In this document: piece after piece, positions 48,601 through 59,071 of the stretch | Layout of the letters: each line of letters starts with the position of its first letter | Position numbering within the stretch: position 1 is the first letter of the stretch | DNA from: Micropterus salmoides | Taxonomy: Eukaryota; Chordata; Actinopteri; Centrarchiformes; Centrarchidae | Reading direction: 5' to 3' | DNA length: 64,000 bases | Assembly: GCF_014851395.1 (NCBI RefSeq) | Contig: NW_024040485.1 | Coordinates: forward strand, 19,208,620 to 19,272,619 | Notes under the pieces: generated by a model | Seen by the model: only the letters and a program-made list of their open reading frames with translations | Told to the model about the DNA's origin: nothing | Databases searched by the model: none | Program-made: the position numbers and the translations under genes

Positions 48601-51600
48601 GTGAGGCCATCGTCCAAAAGTTGAATCTGAACCAGAGGTGGAAATTTCAACAGCATAATGATCCCAAGCATAAAAATAAATCCACCAAGGATTGGCTTAA
48701 AAATAAGAAATGGGAGTGTTATGGAATCAAATACCAGATTTGAATCCAAATGAGATGTTGTGGAAAGATTTAAAATGTGCTGTACATGCAAGGAAACCCC
48801 AAACATCTTGCTGCTGAGGCATTTTTGCATGGAGGAGTGGTAGAACATTTCACCTACTGATGTCCGAGTCTGGCCAATAGCAGACATAACGTCTAAAAGA
48901 AGTCTGACAAGACTAAAGGAGGCAATGCCAGTTTCTGAGGCCAAAGGTGTACTTGCTTTTTCCATAAAAGAATTATGTTGTTGAATCATTTGTTGGCAAA
49001 CTGTTGTGTTTTTGTTGAAGTATATCAGCTTCATCTATAGGTCCTGTTGAAATCAAGATCAAGTGTCTACATGTCCAAATATGTTGAATGACTCAACATT
49101 TCTCATGGGTTGTACTTTCCCCCTACTACCAACAAGCAGGATGTTTTGAAATACAAAAAAGAAAAAGAGGAATTGACAACACAAACACAACATTACGTTG
49201 CAACCCGTGCTCACCTCTGCTACTCCCAGGTCAGAGATTTTAAGTGCCCCGTCTGTGGTCAGCAGCAGATTCCCTGGTTTAATGTCTTTGTGAACTATTC
49301 CCTGGCTGTGCAAATATTCAAGGCCGTCTAAGAGTTGGCAAAAGTACCTGCAAAAAGAAACAGAGGGTATGACAGATACAATTAAAGAGGAGCAGAAGTG
49401 CTCCACACAATACAATCTGACAATCAAATGGCATATCGAACAATTTATCACTGGGGTCAGATGAGCCTTAATCAGTTAGTACTTTAGCTTCAGTGTCCTT
49501 CCACCAGTGACCGGACATTTACATAATCTATGGTCCGTTACTTTAACAGTAGAGGCCCTGCAGTCTTAGACCTAAATTTAGGCCTGAGGCAACGACTGCA
49601 GAAAGGCTCAAACTAAATATAGCAGAGAGATTGAAAGAAAGGGGGAGAGAGGGAGCAGAGTGGGCAAAAAAAAACTCACCCGTGAGCTTGAAATACTGGA
49701 AACCTTTTTTCTGGGACGCTGTCCAGCATTTCTTGCATCCCACAAACGCAATACTCCATCACCATATACGTATGTCAGGAGTCAAGGGGATTTGCCAAAA
49801 CAAACAAATAAAATCCTTTCTAAAATCATTAAGTTTCACAAAAATTTTCATTTTGCAACATAAGGATATATTTTCTGCTTCTCTTCATTGTAGAGCACAT
49901 CCACCAACTGAATCACATTCTTGTGTTGGAGTCTTCTTAGCAGCTGAATCTCCCTATAAATGGACACGAAGCAAAAACAGACAAATTAGAGAGATAGATC
50001 ATTTAGTACTGGCCCTTGTCTGCTGTGAGTGTAGGCTTAGCAAGGTGCTATACATGACCTGAAAGGCACTAATATGGCATTGTACAGAATGAGCCATGTA
50101 TTCCAATAGCCCTCAGTAGTAACAACTACTTAAGTTTTACCCTTAGTTTGCACATCTTTACCAGACATGATCAATATGTCTTTCATAACAGGGTGCTAAA
50201 TACATTTTTTTTGTCCATCAGCCAAATGGCTAGTGAATGCTCAAAGTGTCCCAGCCACTCGATAGATTACCATTGTTTTTTTGGCTGGTGAGAGATGTAA
50301 ATCTACCAGCCATTTGATAATATGCTGCAAATATGCTGTAAATCCTCTTCTTAAAACAACCCACTCTTGGGGTTTTAGCCAACTATAGACCTATATCTAA
50401 CTTCTCTCGAAGATCCTTGAGAAAGCACTGAAAACTGCTTTATTCAGTTGTGTGACTTTCTACACAGCAATAGCTTATTTGAGGATTTTTAGTCAGGATT
50501 TGCAGTGCATCTGGACACAAAGATGGTGAAAATTACAAATAACTCACTAACTGCATCAGACACAGGACTCTGTGCTTGTCTTGTTGGATCTTAGTGCTGC
50601 ATTCAACACTACTGACCACCATATCCCATTATAGAGACCTGAATATTTAATTTGCATTAAAGGCTCCAAGTTGTTTTAAATCTTATTTATCAGATCGATC
50701 TCAGTTTGTACACAAGGAGCTGTGCTTGGACAAATCCTATTCATTAAATATATGCTTCCTTTTGCAAGATTATTATTAGGAAAGACTCCATAAACTTTCA
50801 TTGTTATGCAGATGATACTCAATTATATCCATCGATCAAGACAGATGAACCCAATCAGTTAGCTAAACTTCAAGCATGCCTTAAGGAAATAAAAACCTGA
50901 ATGACCTGTGATTTTCTGATATTAAACTCGGACAAAACTGAAGTTATAGTACTTGACCCATAACATCTCCAAGACGCATTATCTAAAGATATAGTTACTC
51001 TAGATGGCATTGCCCTGGCCTTCAGCACCATCGAAAGGAATCTCAGAGCCATCTTTGATCAGGATATGTCCTCTAACTCCCACATAAAACAAACTTCAAG
51101 AGCAGCCTTTGTTCACCTACGTAGCATTGCAAAAATCAGAAACTATGCAGAAATGATGCAGAAAAACTAATCCTCGCACTTGTTACTTCAAGGCTGGATT
51201 ACTGCAATTATTATCAGGCTGGCTGAATAAGTCCTTTAAGACTCTGCAGCTGATCCAGAATGCTACGGCACGTCTACTGACAAGAACCAGGAAAAGAGAT
51301 CATATTTCTCCTGTTTCAACTTCTCTGCACTGGCTCCTTGTAAAATCTAGAATATACTTTATAATCCTCACCTACCAGACCCTTAATGGTCAGGCACCAC
51401 CATATCTTTAAGTGCTCATTATTACCCCACTAGAGCACTGTGCTCTTTGAATGCAGGGTTACTCCTGTTGTCCCAGAAGTAGAATGGGAGCCAGAGTCTT
51501 TAGTTATCAAGTAATCTTTTGTGGAATCAGGTCCCAGTTCAGGAGACATATACCATCTCCACACTCGACTTGGCTTAAGACTGGCTCAGGTGAGTCCTGA

Positions 51601-54600
51601 AGCATCCCTTAAGCATAGTTCACACTACACAATTTTTTGCCAGATTTGCCTCTTGGCGAGCTCGGCGACTGTCAGGCAAAATGTGTGAACTAATCAACGA
51701 CGCATCAAAACAGCTCCGACACATTTCTCACAGCGCTGACGTCTGCCAAATATCTGGAAGAGTCGGCCGACTCGACATCCATATCCAGCCAATGAGAGAA
51801 GGCAGCTGGAGGAGCAGGCAGCTATTTTTTCACTGCAAAACACCTTTTACTCACCTCCAGCTCTCTCTGTAGCTCAGACAATCTCTGCTACCTGCATGTG
51901 CTAATCCATTCTTTCACCCATATTCTTAGTCTTTATAATTGGTATCTTTATAATAACAAATAGCAGCTGTTTCATGTGTAGATTTGCGTCATTTCCTGTT
52001 TCACATTTCTCATGTGTTTTCTTGACAAAATGTGGATTGAAGATCAGCGTTGGGAGTCATTGTCAGCTCGCGTAGCGCGTGACGCCCTGTCACCAGTCAG
52101 TCACTTAGTGTGAACGCTAAAATGACTTCAAGACTCCCATCACAAGATGGCAAGTTGTGTAGTGTGATCGGCACATCCATTGGCCGACGCTGAAAGTCGT
52201 GTAGTCTGCACAAGGCATTAGTTATACTGCTATAGGCCTAGTCTGCCAGGAGACTTCCCATGATGCACTACACTCCGCGATCCTTCTCCATCTGTATGCA
52301 TTCTTATCTCATTACATGTTGCAACTTGACATCTAACCTCTCCTGTAGTTTCGTGCTTTCTCATCTCTCTCCTCTCACCTTCTGTGACTTTGTACAGGTA
52401 TTTTTGCCTCCGGAGCTGTTGAGTCTGGATCTGTGACTGCAAGCCACCTACTGCCCTCATGTTCCTGCTCGACACCCACTGCTATAATAATTATTACAAT
52501 AATTTTTCTGATATTTGTATTATTACCACTACTATTATTTTACATATCTATGTGAAACTTGCATTGTGCTACTTTGTGTCTAGGTTCTGCTCGAGGTTTC
52601 TGCCTGTTAAAAGGGTCTTTGTCATACTTGCTCATGGTGGGAATTGTTGGGTCTCTGTAAATAATATTACGTATGGTCTATAGCTGCTCTATATTAAAAG
52701 CGCAATGAGATAACTTGTTATAAATTGACACTTTATAAACAAGACTCAATTAAAAATGGGAGTGATTCATGGATAACAGAATTACAGGAATGATAGCGTG
52801 AGACTCGATATTGCCCGACTGCAGCAGCAGTCAATTACAGCAGTCTCATAAAACCAGATAACCTGACAGTTCCCTTCACTACCCAAAGAGAAGAGGTTTA
52901 AATCACCAGCACGGCAAAACCCCCAGGAGACTCAGCATTCATCAGAGAGTTGTGAGTGGGGACACTAATGAATTTTGAGCTGGTTAGAAGAGCACAAAGT
53001 ACATCCACACACCCACAAAAAATACTGGAGGCCTAACAATTACTAATTAGCAATCTGATTAGATTTAGATTCAGAAATTACCATTTCTCTCACAGGTACA
53101 TTGCTCACATTACTGAAAAACACTCAGTAGTGTGTTTTAATTAGCAGCAGTTAAATAAAAGTGTTGACATAAATATTTAAAAGAGTTAACAAAACTCTTT
53201 ATATTTACCATATCATTAATATTTACTGTGGAGAAATAATATTACCAAAGTCACAGACTGCCAACAATTAAATAATATACACAAATATATGAATATTTAT
53301 AATTGTAAAACAAAATTCCCAGAGCACAGTAACAACAATCAGGTGCTGGTAGATAGCAGGATGAGGCTATGAAAAGTAAAAAAAAATAAAAAAAAGCTAC
53401 CGGTAGCTTGTTTTTGACTTTTCATATTTAGAAGTATTATCCAAAAATCTTGATCCCCGCGTTGAAATACATGTGATTTAAATATTTGTGAAATACCAGG
53501 TCAAAGCTATATAAGGGAGGGCACCTTTGCCAAAAAGAAATAAAACTCTCAAAGCCTCTACAGTGCTGAGGCATCACTTGTGTTTCTTTTTTAACTTAAA
53601 CACAATCTCATAAAAAGACTTGAGCATTTCTGTCCCTTACCACCCTGCAGTTTATGAGCTGTGTCAGTCCACTGCCTTATACACAATCTTACAACCGACA
53701 ATTGGATATTCTCAGCCTCTCGCTTGCACACAGACATAGACACAAGCAGTTACTGCTGCATCACTACACTGGTAAAAAGACATGGCTGCCTCATGCCCAC
53801 ATAAAACACTAGTTTGAATAAAATATGGTTTGACATAATGAATAGCCTCATTTTAAGCTAGACATCATCTCTGTTATTTAGCTGAACAGAAAGGACAGAT
53901 GACATGTCTGAAATGTAGCAAGCTCCATCACTGCTTGCTTCCATAAAACAAATGATAAAACGAAGGTGCTGCTGCCACTAAGGCACAGTGAGTGCTGCAG
54001 TCCATCTGCAGTCTCTGAGTTTAAATGTGTGCCGATATAGACCTTGTGTGTTCAAGGCCTGCAGGCTGCAGAGCTGAAAGGATTTGAGCACTCAGCGATA
54101 CGGCAGCAACTCTGGCACAGAGTGGCAACATACACAACAAAATCTGCATCTACACTGCGCTGGTCCAGAGTCTGTCTACTTTCGGGGGTGTGTATCCATG
54201 TGTGGTCCTGTCATTCCAAACAAGGGCACAGCATTTCTTCAAGTGTTGCCCAATCAATGCCAGTATGAGCATGTCCATCCCCACGGCAACCGCGTAAAAA
54301 CAGGAAGTGTTTGGCAGACAGGAATGCTAAACACAGGATGAATCGGGAGGCTGCGGGCTACTATGGCATCCATGCACAGACAGGCTTTTACAGGCTCGAG
54401 GATCAAGCAGACAAATTCATTTTCACACACTGAGCAACACTGCTGGGGTCTTATTAACAAAATGACACAACCATGTAGTCTAGTACTGCATCTTTGTCCT
54501 AAAAATATAAATAACCGGGGTAAAAACAAAACAAAACACACCTTTGAAAAGAAGAAAGCATTAAGGGAACTGCAGACTAACGACCCTGTCACCAAGGGGA

Positions 54601-57404
54601 AGATAAAAATCATTTACGGTACCAGACATTTGGTACAACATCAGGACGATGCAACAAAAAAGGTATGAGAAACTATTATATGGCAAAAAGAAGGCAACAA
54701 AAGGCAGGTGTGAGGCCAGTTTTTAAATTGATATAGTATTCCATCTCCCTCTTAAAATAGTTAATTTAGTCGTTATATTCATTTCCCCCATTTTGAATCA
54801 CTAATCTTACATTTCTGACGGCAATCGACATTTGTGTTAAATTCTATCCATACAAGTTGATTTAACAACTTAAATTCATCCCCCTTTAAGTCAGAAATGA
54901 GTAAAGCACCTTTGGAAACTATTACAGCCTTAAGAGTATGTTGGTAGGTCTGTATCAGCATTGCACATCTAAACATGGCGGTTTATCCACAATTCTTCTT
55001 TGCAAAACTGCTCAACCTCTATCATTTAACATGGGGGCTGTTGCTTCAGTTATTTTTAAGTTTGGACACATATTCTGGATTTGACTGAGGCTTGGCTCGT
55101 CCAGGACATTAACATACACATTCTCTGCACTTCTCTTGCAAATGATTTCCTCCAGGATCTCTCTCTGTGTTTTGCCATTTTCATTTTACCCTCTACCTTT
55201 ATGTTGGGCAAACACTAACAAAAAGGGGTCATCTGAGCATGCACAGTGTCTACCATCTCAGCCTGTAGCACTACTGGGAGCCATCATAGGCCTCTTAATG
55301 GCTTTCTCACAAGGACTTTTTATGTCTGTCCTTAGTGAGATATTGAGTTCTTGTATGCTTCTCCTTACTGGTACTTAACATTACAGATGTGCTTAAAATA
55401 TTCTTTTGTCTATTATGTATTTTTTGCCAGAAGATCTGTACCAGTGGTTGGACGTAAAACCACTGACACGTGGATTACATGCATCTCTGGTCAACTTCTT
55501 GTGACAGTGGACTTCTCTAGTGCTGATTTAAGTGAGTCATCATAAAGGGGGTAAATATTTATGCGGTCAATTACTTCAGCACATTAATAGATGGGCTGCT
55601 ATTGCTCTCAAAACACAGAAAGACAGTGCTACTATGGCTGAAGGGATCCAATGTAGAGAACTGCAGCCACTGCTGTCCAGCTGCTGACAGGCGGCATTCA
55701 GCCCCAACTAACTCTAGACTGAGAATTTCTTAACTTAAAGTTGGTCGTCTTAGAATTGTTAACACAATATTCTGGGATAGACTTCAGTAAAGTTAGTCTG
55801 GATACCTGATAGATACAAGTTACTACGATCCTAACAAAATGATTCTTACTGAGCTGTCACCTCAGACTTTATCATTATTTTTCTGCCATTTTGACTGCAG
55901 CCTAAAAACACGCCATCTCACAGCTCTTCTTTCCGTCTTTGTGAACTCATTTTGACAGTTTTCTAAAGCTTACTCTATAATTAGCACACGCCCGCAGCGA
56001 AAGGCTGCAGTAATATTTAATAGACTACTGTGTGATTAAAACTTCTGATACTCATCAGGAAACGGGGATGAAGATTTTTTTGAACATACAAACATGACTG
56101 CCAAAAGAGAGGCATAGAGACAGAAGAGAGTCAGGAAGATATAGTAATAACTGTCAGGACTGCAGTCATATAAATTTTTCTCTCATTTGTATGAATAGAT
56201 ACTGAACTTTAACACTTTTGATTACTGACTTAAAGGCATCTTGCAGCAATGAGTGTTGAAAACTGTGTGCGGTTCTAAGTGGTGGCAATGAAAACCTGAT
56301 TTTCTTCACTGACTTAAATCATTTTCCTGTTGTTTTTTTTTTGTTTTTTGTTTTTTACAAGCCAAGTGACAGAAGTTCACACCTTGATGAAGTGATGCAG
56401 AAGTGTATTTAGGGTGTGCTGAGTGCACACTGTTGGGTGTGGTTACTTGTGATACACAGCACACTTCTGATCAGAGAAGAAATGAAGAATTGTATAATAT
56501 TTAATATTAAATGCGTAATATTTTATGTGTGAACTGCTGAGGAATTTCACAAGATTGGCTTATTTTGTGAAATGAGCAAAAAGGTTATCGTTGAAAGTCG
56601 AAAAAGGTTTTATTTTGGTATTTGATCTGAACTAAATTATCATGGCTGCTTTTCCAGAACACAAAAGTCATTTCTCAGAATAAGAAAAGACAAATATCCT
56701 TTCAATTTCATCTATTTAAAGTGAAATATTTGAACTGTAGGTCGAAATGCTAGCTAACAGTTGTGCACAGGGAGTGATATTTAAAGAGAGTGGGACACAT
56801 GATCTGCCATTCTCGCAATGGCTCATTGTGGCACAGTCATAAGAAACCCAGTTAACTGTTGTAAGAATAATTACATTTTCAGTCGAGTGATTCAAATTAA
56901 TTGAATCATATTAAGATCAAGCATTGCAGTCAAGGCAATGTTAGTTTATCCCGGGATAACTGACTATACCCAACTGCTCTACTGAGTTAGGGATAGTCAG
57001 TGCATCTTAGCAGGCATAAATCATAGTGTAAAGCTGAGAAGTCACTGCTGTTATGACTTAAACCAGAGTCCGAGTGCCGAGAAAAGAGGGAGATAAAGGG
57101 TCAAACAACAAAACACTCACTTTTTCACATTGGCTTCTCCATTGGGAATCCTCCTCAGCTTCTTCTTCTTCAGTATTTTGACAGCCCTGCGGCATAGTGT
57201 CTCTGAGTCCAGCATCTCTTTCACTTTGCCATAAGATCCCTCCCCGAGCAGATCCCCCATCAAGTACTTTCCTATCAGCTTTGCCCTCTTCCTCCGTGGC
57301 TGGTAGATCACCTCTGTTGAGTCAATGCGGTGAATGAATGTATCCATCTCCATCAGTTCATTTTCATTTAGATAGTCAAGATGATGCAGCTCGCCGGTAC
57401 TCAT
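39469..57404 (-). CDS. stk11: stk11 (LKB1) serine/threonine kinase, complete
   Basis: This is the master kinase that, with STRAD and MO25, phosphorylates the activation loop of AMPK and related kinases. Nine coding exons give 438 codons: 57121-57404, 49870-49953, 49680-49769, 49215-49347, 47529-47665, 46399-46526, 43358-43415, 42961-43154, 39469-39677. Lengths of exons 2-7 (84, 90, 133, 137, 128, 58) equal the human ones. Seen in order are the P-loop LLGEGSYGKV, Lys in RRAVKILKKKK, VHKDIKPGN, DLGVAE and SPAFQPPEIA, then a C-terminal tail ending KIRKLSTCKQQ. That tail keeps the Ser in the basic RKLS context and the CAAX-like CKQQ farnesylation signal. I chose the ATG at 57402-57404 (MSTGELHHLDY). 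An in-frame upstream exon exists (see findings). Intron 2 is AT-AC. Confidence 0.97.
40815..41005 (+). mobile_element. tRNA-derived SINE
   Basis: The head has a tRNA-like B box (GGGTTCAACTCCC) downstream of 'cacagtggataagacag', which resembles an A box. The body has 'gagcaagtcacttaacccc' and ends 'agtcgctttggataaaagcg', a well-known fish SINE tail. It is not a functional tRNA. Confidence 0.75.
42225..42331. repeat. Long near-perfect palindrome with (AT)n centre
   Basis: Arms of about 50 bp begin with CTTGCTGAGGCACAAATCGC and are identical in inverse except for one 3-bp difference. The centre is (TA)n. It lies in stk11 intron 8 and is followed by two diverged copies of GCATAAAT...GCTGGACTGAAA. 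Confidence 0.9.
42961..43154 (-). CDS. stk11: stk11 exon 8
   Basis: The acceptor (cttccag) precedes 43154 and the donor GTGAGT follows 42961. It is 194 nt, 6 more than human. It encodes WVRKKHPPSEPPVPIP, WRSMTVVPYLEDLHGY, an acidic run and IIYTQDFTVPG. Confidence 0.97.
43358..43415 (-). CDS. stk11: stk11 exon 7
   Basis: It is 58 nt, as in human. The acceptor (tttttcag) precedes 43415 and GTGAGT follows 43358. It encodes GMLEYDPAKRFSIQNIRQH, the end of the kinase domain. Confidence 0.96.
43416..46398 (-). other. stk11: stk11 intron 6
   Basis: No exon was seen. 'cataaatggtgcgtatgcaa' near 44670 and an inverted-looking end near 46290-46345 suggest a decayed MITE spanning about 1.7 kb. Confidence 0.5.
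46399..46526 (-). CDS. stk11: stk11 exon 6
   Basis: It is 128 nt, as in human. The acceptor (aattcag) precedes 46526 and GTGAGT follows 46399. It encodes YNITTSLYPFEGDNIYKLFE and IGKGDYTIPEECGPLLSDLL. Confidence 0.97.
46884..47266. mobile_element. hAT-like MITE with a 36-bp foreign piece
   Basis: The terminal sequences AGAGCTGCAATGATTAATT and TTAGTTGCAACCCTAAT are inverted repeats of the same family seen at 875. Between its usual left-terminal parts sits 46909-46944, which matches stk11 intron 2/exon 3 (see findings). Confidence 0.65.
47529..47665 (-). CDS. stk11: stk11 exon 5
   Basis: It is 137 nt, as in human. The acceptor (tttttcag) precedes 47665 and GTGAGT follows 47529. It encodes ALHPFAEDDTCRTSQGSPAF, QPPEIANGLDTFSGF and KVDIWSAGVTL. 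Confidence 0.97.
47946..48980 (+). mobile_element. Degraded Tc1/mariner transposon in stk11 intron 4
   Basis: The left end reads ACAGTCATGTGAAAAGTAAG then CACACCCC, the typical fish Tc1 terminus; 'gtacttgctttttcca' near 48948 is the opposite inner end, and the outer right TIR is not clear. The + strand fragment near 48478 reads AKHGGGNVMVWSCFAA, part of a Tc1 transposase catalytic domain. Stops and frame changes surround it, so it is dead. Confidence 0.8.
49215..49347 (-). CDS. stk11: stk11 exon 4 (catalytic loop)
   Basis: It is 133 nt, as in human. The acceptor (ttgcag) precedes 49347 and GTGAGC follows 49215. It encodes YFCQLLDGLEYLHSQGIV, HKDIKPGNLLL (catalytic Asp) and ISDLGVAE (metal-binding Asp, DLG for DFG). 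Confidence 0.97.
49680..49769 (-). CDS. stk11: stk11 exon 3, entered through an AC acceptor
   Basis: It is 90 nt, as in human. The sequence before it ends CCTTGACTCCTGACATAC, so the intron ends in AC. The donor GTGAGT follows 49680. It encodes (M)YMVMEYCVCGMQEMLDSV and PEKRFPVFQAHG. Confidence 0.97.
49770..49869 (-). other. stk11: stk11 intron 2, U12-type AT-AC intron (100 bp)
   Basis: On the minus strand the intron opens ATATCCTT, the U12 donor consensus, and ends AC. A branch-like CCCTTGAC has its adenosine about 12 nt from the acceptor, within the usual U12 window. The neighbouring exon lengths and reading phase require exactly these boundaries. Human STK11 intron 2 is also known to be AT-AC. 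Confidence 0.95.
49870..49953 (-). CDS. stk11: stk11 exon 2
   Basis: It is 84 nt, as in human. The acceptor (ttatag) precedes 49953. It ends AAAAT directly before ATATCCTT. It encodes EIQLLRRLQHKNVIQLVDVL and YNEEKQK. Confidence 0.97.
50370..51600 (+). mobile_element. Wrecked L2-like LINE
   Basis: Fragments in shifting frames read YADDTQLYPS near 50813, ILNSDKTEVIV near 50923, SRLDYCNYY near 51190, ARLLTRTRKRDHIS near 51270 and LHWLL near 51330. These are the same landmarks as the LINE at 16860-18656. Many stops show long inactivity. Confidence 0.75.
51607..52225. mobile_element. MITE with TTCACACTACAC ends
   Basis: The left end 'catagttcacactacacaat' faces right-end sequences 'acacaacttgcca' and 'agactacacgact' in inverse. 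It is a familiar fish non-autonomous DNA element. Exact ends are uncertain. Confidence 0.5.
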
Positions 57405-57432
57405 GACTGATGACAGCCTCAGCTTGAGCCTC
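57121..57432 (-). CDS. stk11: stk11 exon with the canonical start codon
   Basis: The acceptor (ttgcacag) precedes 57432 and the donor GTGAGT follows 57121, splitting a Lys codon after two bases as in human exon 1. The ATG is at 57402-57404, with G at -3. It encodes MSTGELHHLDYLNENELMEM, FIHRIDSTEVIYQPRRKRAK and the P-loop. Because an acceptor precedes the ATG by only 28 bases, at least one more exon lies upstream. Confidence 0.95.
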
Positions 57433-58874
57433 CTGTGCAAAAATGTTTGCAAATAGCTATGATTGCTGGAGAGTAATCCACTGGTAACCTTTCAGCTCTG
57501 AGCTGAGTATTTTAATTCCACAAGATGGAATACAGATGAATTACAAAATACTGAACATGGGAGAGGGCGTAATCAGGCCTGAGAGTGCAGGGAAGAGGTG
57601 AGGGACCAATCCCAATTTGTAAACATTAGGGCTCTTCTTACTCAAGAACAGAGGTGAAGAACATGTTGGGTCCAGTGCCAAGTTAGTGCTTTAAACTGTA
57701 CATTTTGTACTACTACTTCTTCTACTACAACAACTACTGTGACAAATGCAGCTGAATGGAAATGAGAAGAATTGTGAAACGTTATTCTTCTCCACTTAAC
57801 TCCAGATCACCTATGTAGAATTTTAATACCATAGAGCCTTAACTAGAGGCAACCAGTCCTGCATTCAAGGCCATGCAGCACAGCCTTTCTGTTAAAGAGC
57901 CATGCTTCATAGCATACTTTTCCTCAGGACACGTGTGTGTATAGTCGGGACAGGACCGGATCCGAGCACAGATCTATGACCAAACGCATGCAGCAGTATC
58001 AGCCCGGCTCCTGGAGGTCGACTGAACCATCCAATGTTGTCCAACCGTCCTCAGGTGTCCTCCATGCCACCACCTTCCTACTGCCTGGTGCCTGTAAACA
58101 AGGGTGATTTAAAAATGACTGAAAATACACAAATGACTTTCGGTTGCTTCTGAAGTAAGCTTGCCCTCTTTGGTAAACAACCTGTCGAGACATCAACACT
58201 TGACCGGTTAACCTTACTGGGTTTCCATTTCTGCTGCGAGGTTCACATCAGACACGACGAGATTATAACCGACGTAAGAACACATGTAGCACCCTAAACA
58301 AAGTAGTAACGTTATGCGAGTTACGATTGAGACTGAAGTCGCATAAAATAACGTTACATTTTTGTTTTTGTGTTAACTATTGGCTAGCTGATAAGCTAAT
58401 ATCGCGCGTCTGCTTGAATGAATTAGCTTGGCAACATGAACTCTCACTTAGTGGCTTCTCGACATGCACGCCTTCAGCCAGCAGTACAGGGTTAAATTCA
58501 GAAGCCTGCTTTAAAAACAGCGACAAGTAATTTAATGTAGAGGAGGACTTACGGTGGACAACTGGGGATGATAACCGAAACGTCGTCATACAACTGTAGC
58601 TAGCTAGCCAACTTTGCCTGACGCTCGGATTAGCGTTTGCCAACTTCACCTCATTTGCCGGTGGAGCAGCGGCAATATAGAGACGTGTATTATTTTCTGA
58701 CCGTGCTGCATTAAATAGCAAAACCAACACCAGATCTAACAACCCAAAACAAGTCTTCCAGCTAACACAATCTAGCCGGAGCTGGTTTGGCTAGCAAGCT
58801 GTTAAGAACCCAATGTAAATTGCTAGCTAGCTAGTTAACAAGCTAACTGCTTAACTCCTGGTACTGGGTCTCAC
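57433..58874 (-). other. stk11: stk11 intron before the canonical start exon
   Basis: It is bounded by donor GTGAGA (58874 downward) and the acceptor at 57433. It includes runs of GCTAGC near 58600 and 58830. A GC-richer patch near 57960-58090 could hide an alternative non-coding exon, but no convincing donor was seen. Confidence 0.55.
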
Positions 58875-59071
58875 CTAGGTCCATATGATTCTTGTTTCCG
58901 ATGTAGGTTTTTATCTCTTCTTTGTGTGTCCGCCTTTGGTGACTTGGTGTCTGTCTCACTTGGGTCTAGCAAAATATCAGCTGAATTTTCTGACTCCTCG
59001 GTGTTACTCTTGCCACTCAGGTTGTCGCCATCTTGTTTACCTCCCCCCCCCAACTCACGCTGACAGCCCAT
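58875..59071 (-). other. stk11: stk11 upstream exon, open and in frame with LKB1
   Basis: It ends at a strong donor (CCTAG|GTGAGA) that joins the acceptor at 57433. It can be read from an ATG at 59069-59071 (MGCQREL...) for 65 codons, then through the junction and nine more codons into MSTGEL with no stop. It may be a 5'UTR exon or code for an N-terminal extension. The first ATG has a weak context, and its frame depends on a run of eight G. Confidence 0.5.
59023..59040 (-). promoter_or_regulatory. stk11: YY1-like motif, probable stk11 start-site region
   Basis: On the minus strand CAAGATGGCGACAAC matches the YY1 core AAGATGGCG, often found just downstream of start sites. Its ATG also opens a five-codon uORF (MATT-stop) in another frame than LKB1. 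Confidence 0.4.

Larger units (their letters stand above)
49954..57120 (-). other. stk11: stk11 intron 1
   Basis: A 7.2-kb intron with a wrecked L2-like LINE (50370-51600), a MITE (51607-52225) and long AT-rich DNA. No exon of another gene was recognised between 52.2 and 57.1 kb. Confidence 0.8.

Noticed and set aside
48543..49034. 163-codon minus-strand frame
   Set aside because: It is antisense to the Tc1 remnant and has no transposase motifs in this direction.
49870..49953. Sequencing error at the stk11 exon 2 donor
   Set aside because: Lack of GT looked like an error, but ATATCCTT plus the AC end and branch site is the exact U12 pattern.
57960..58200. Possible extra stk11 exon
   Set aside because: A fair acceptor and higher GC are present, but no convincing donor or conserved frame.
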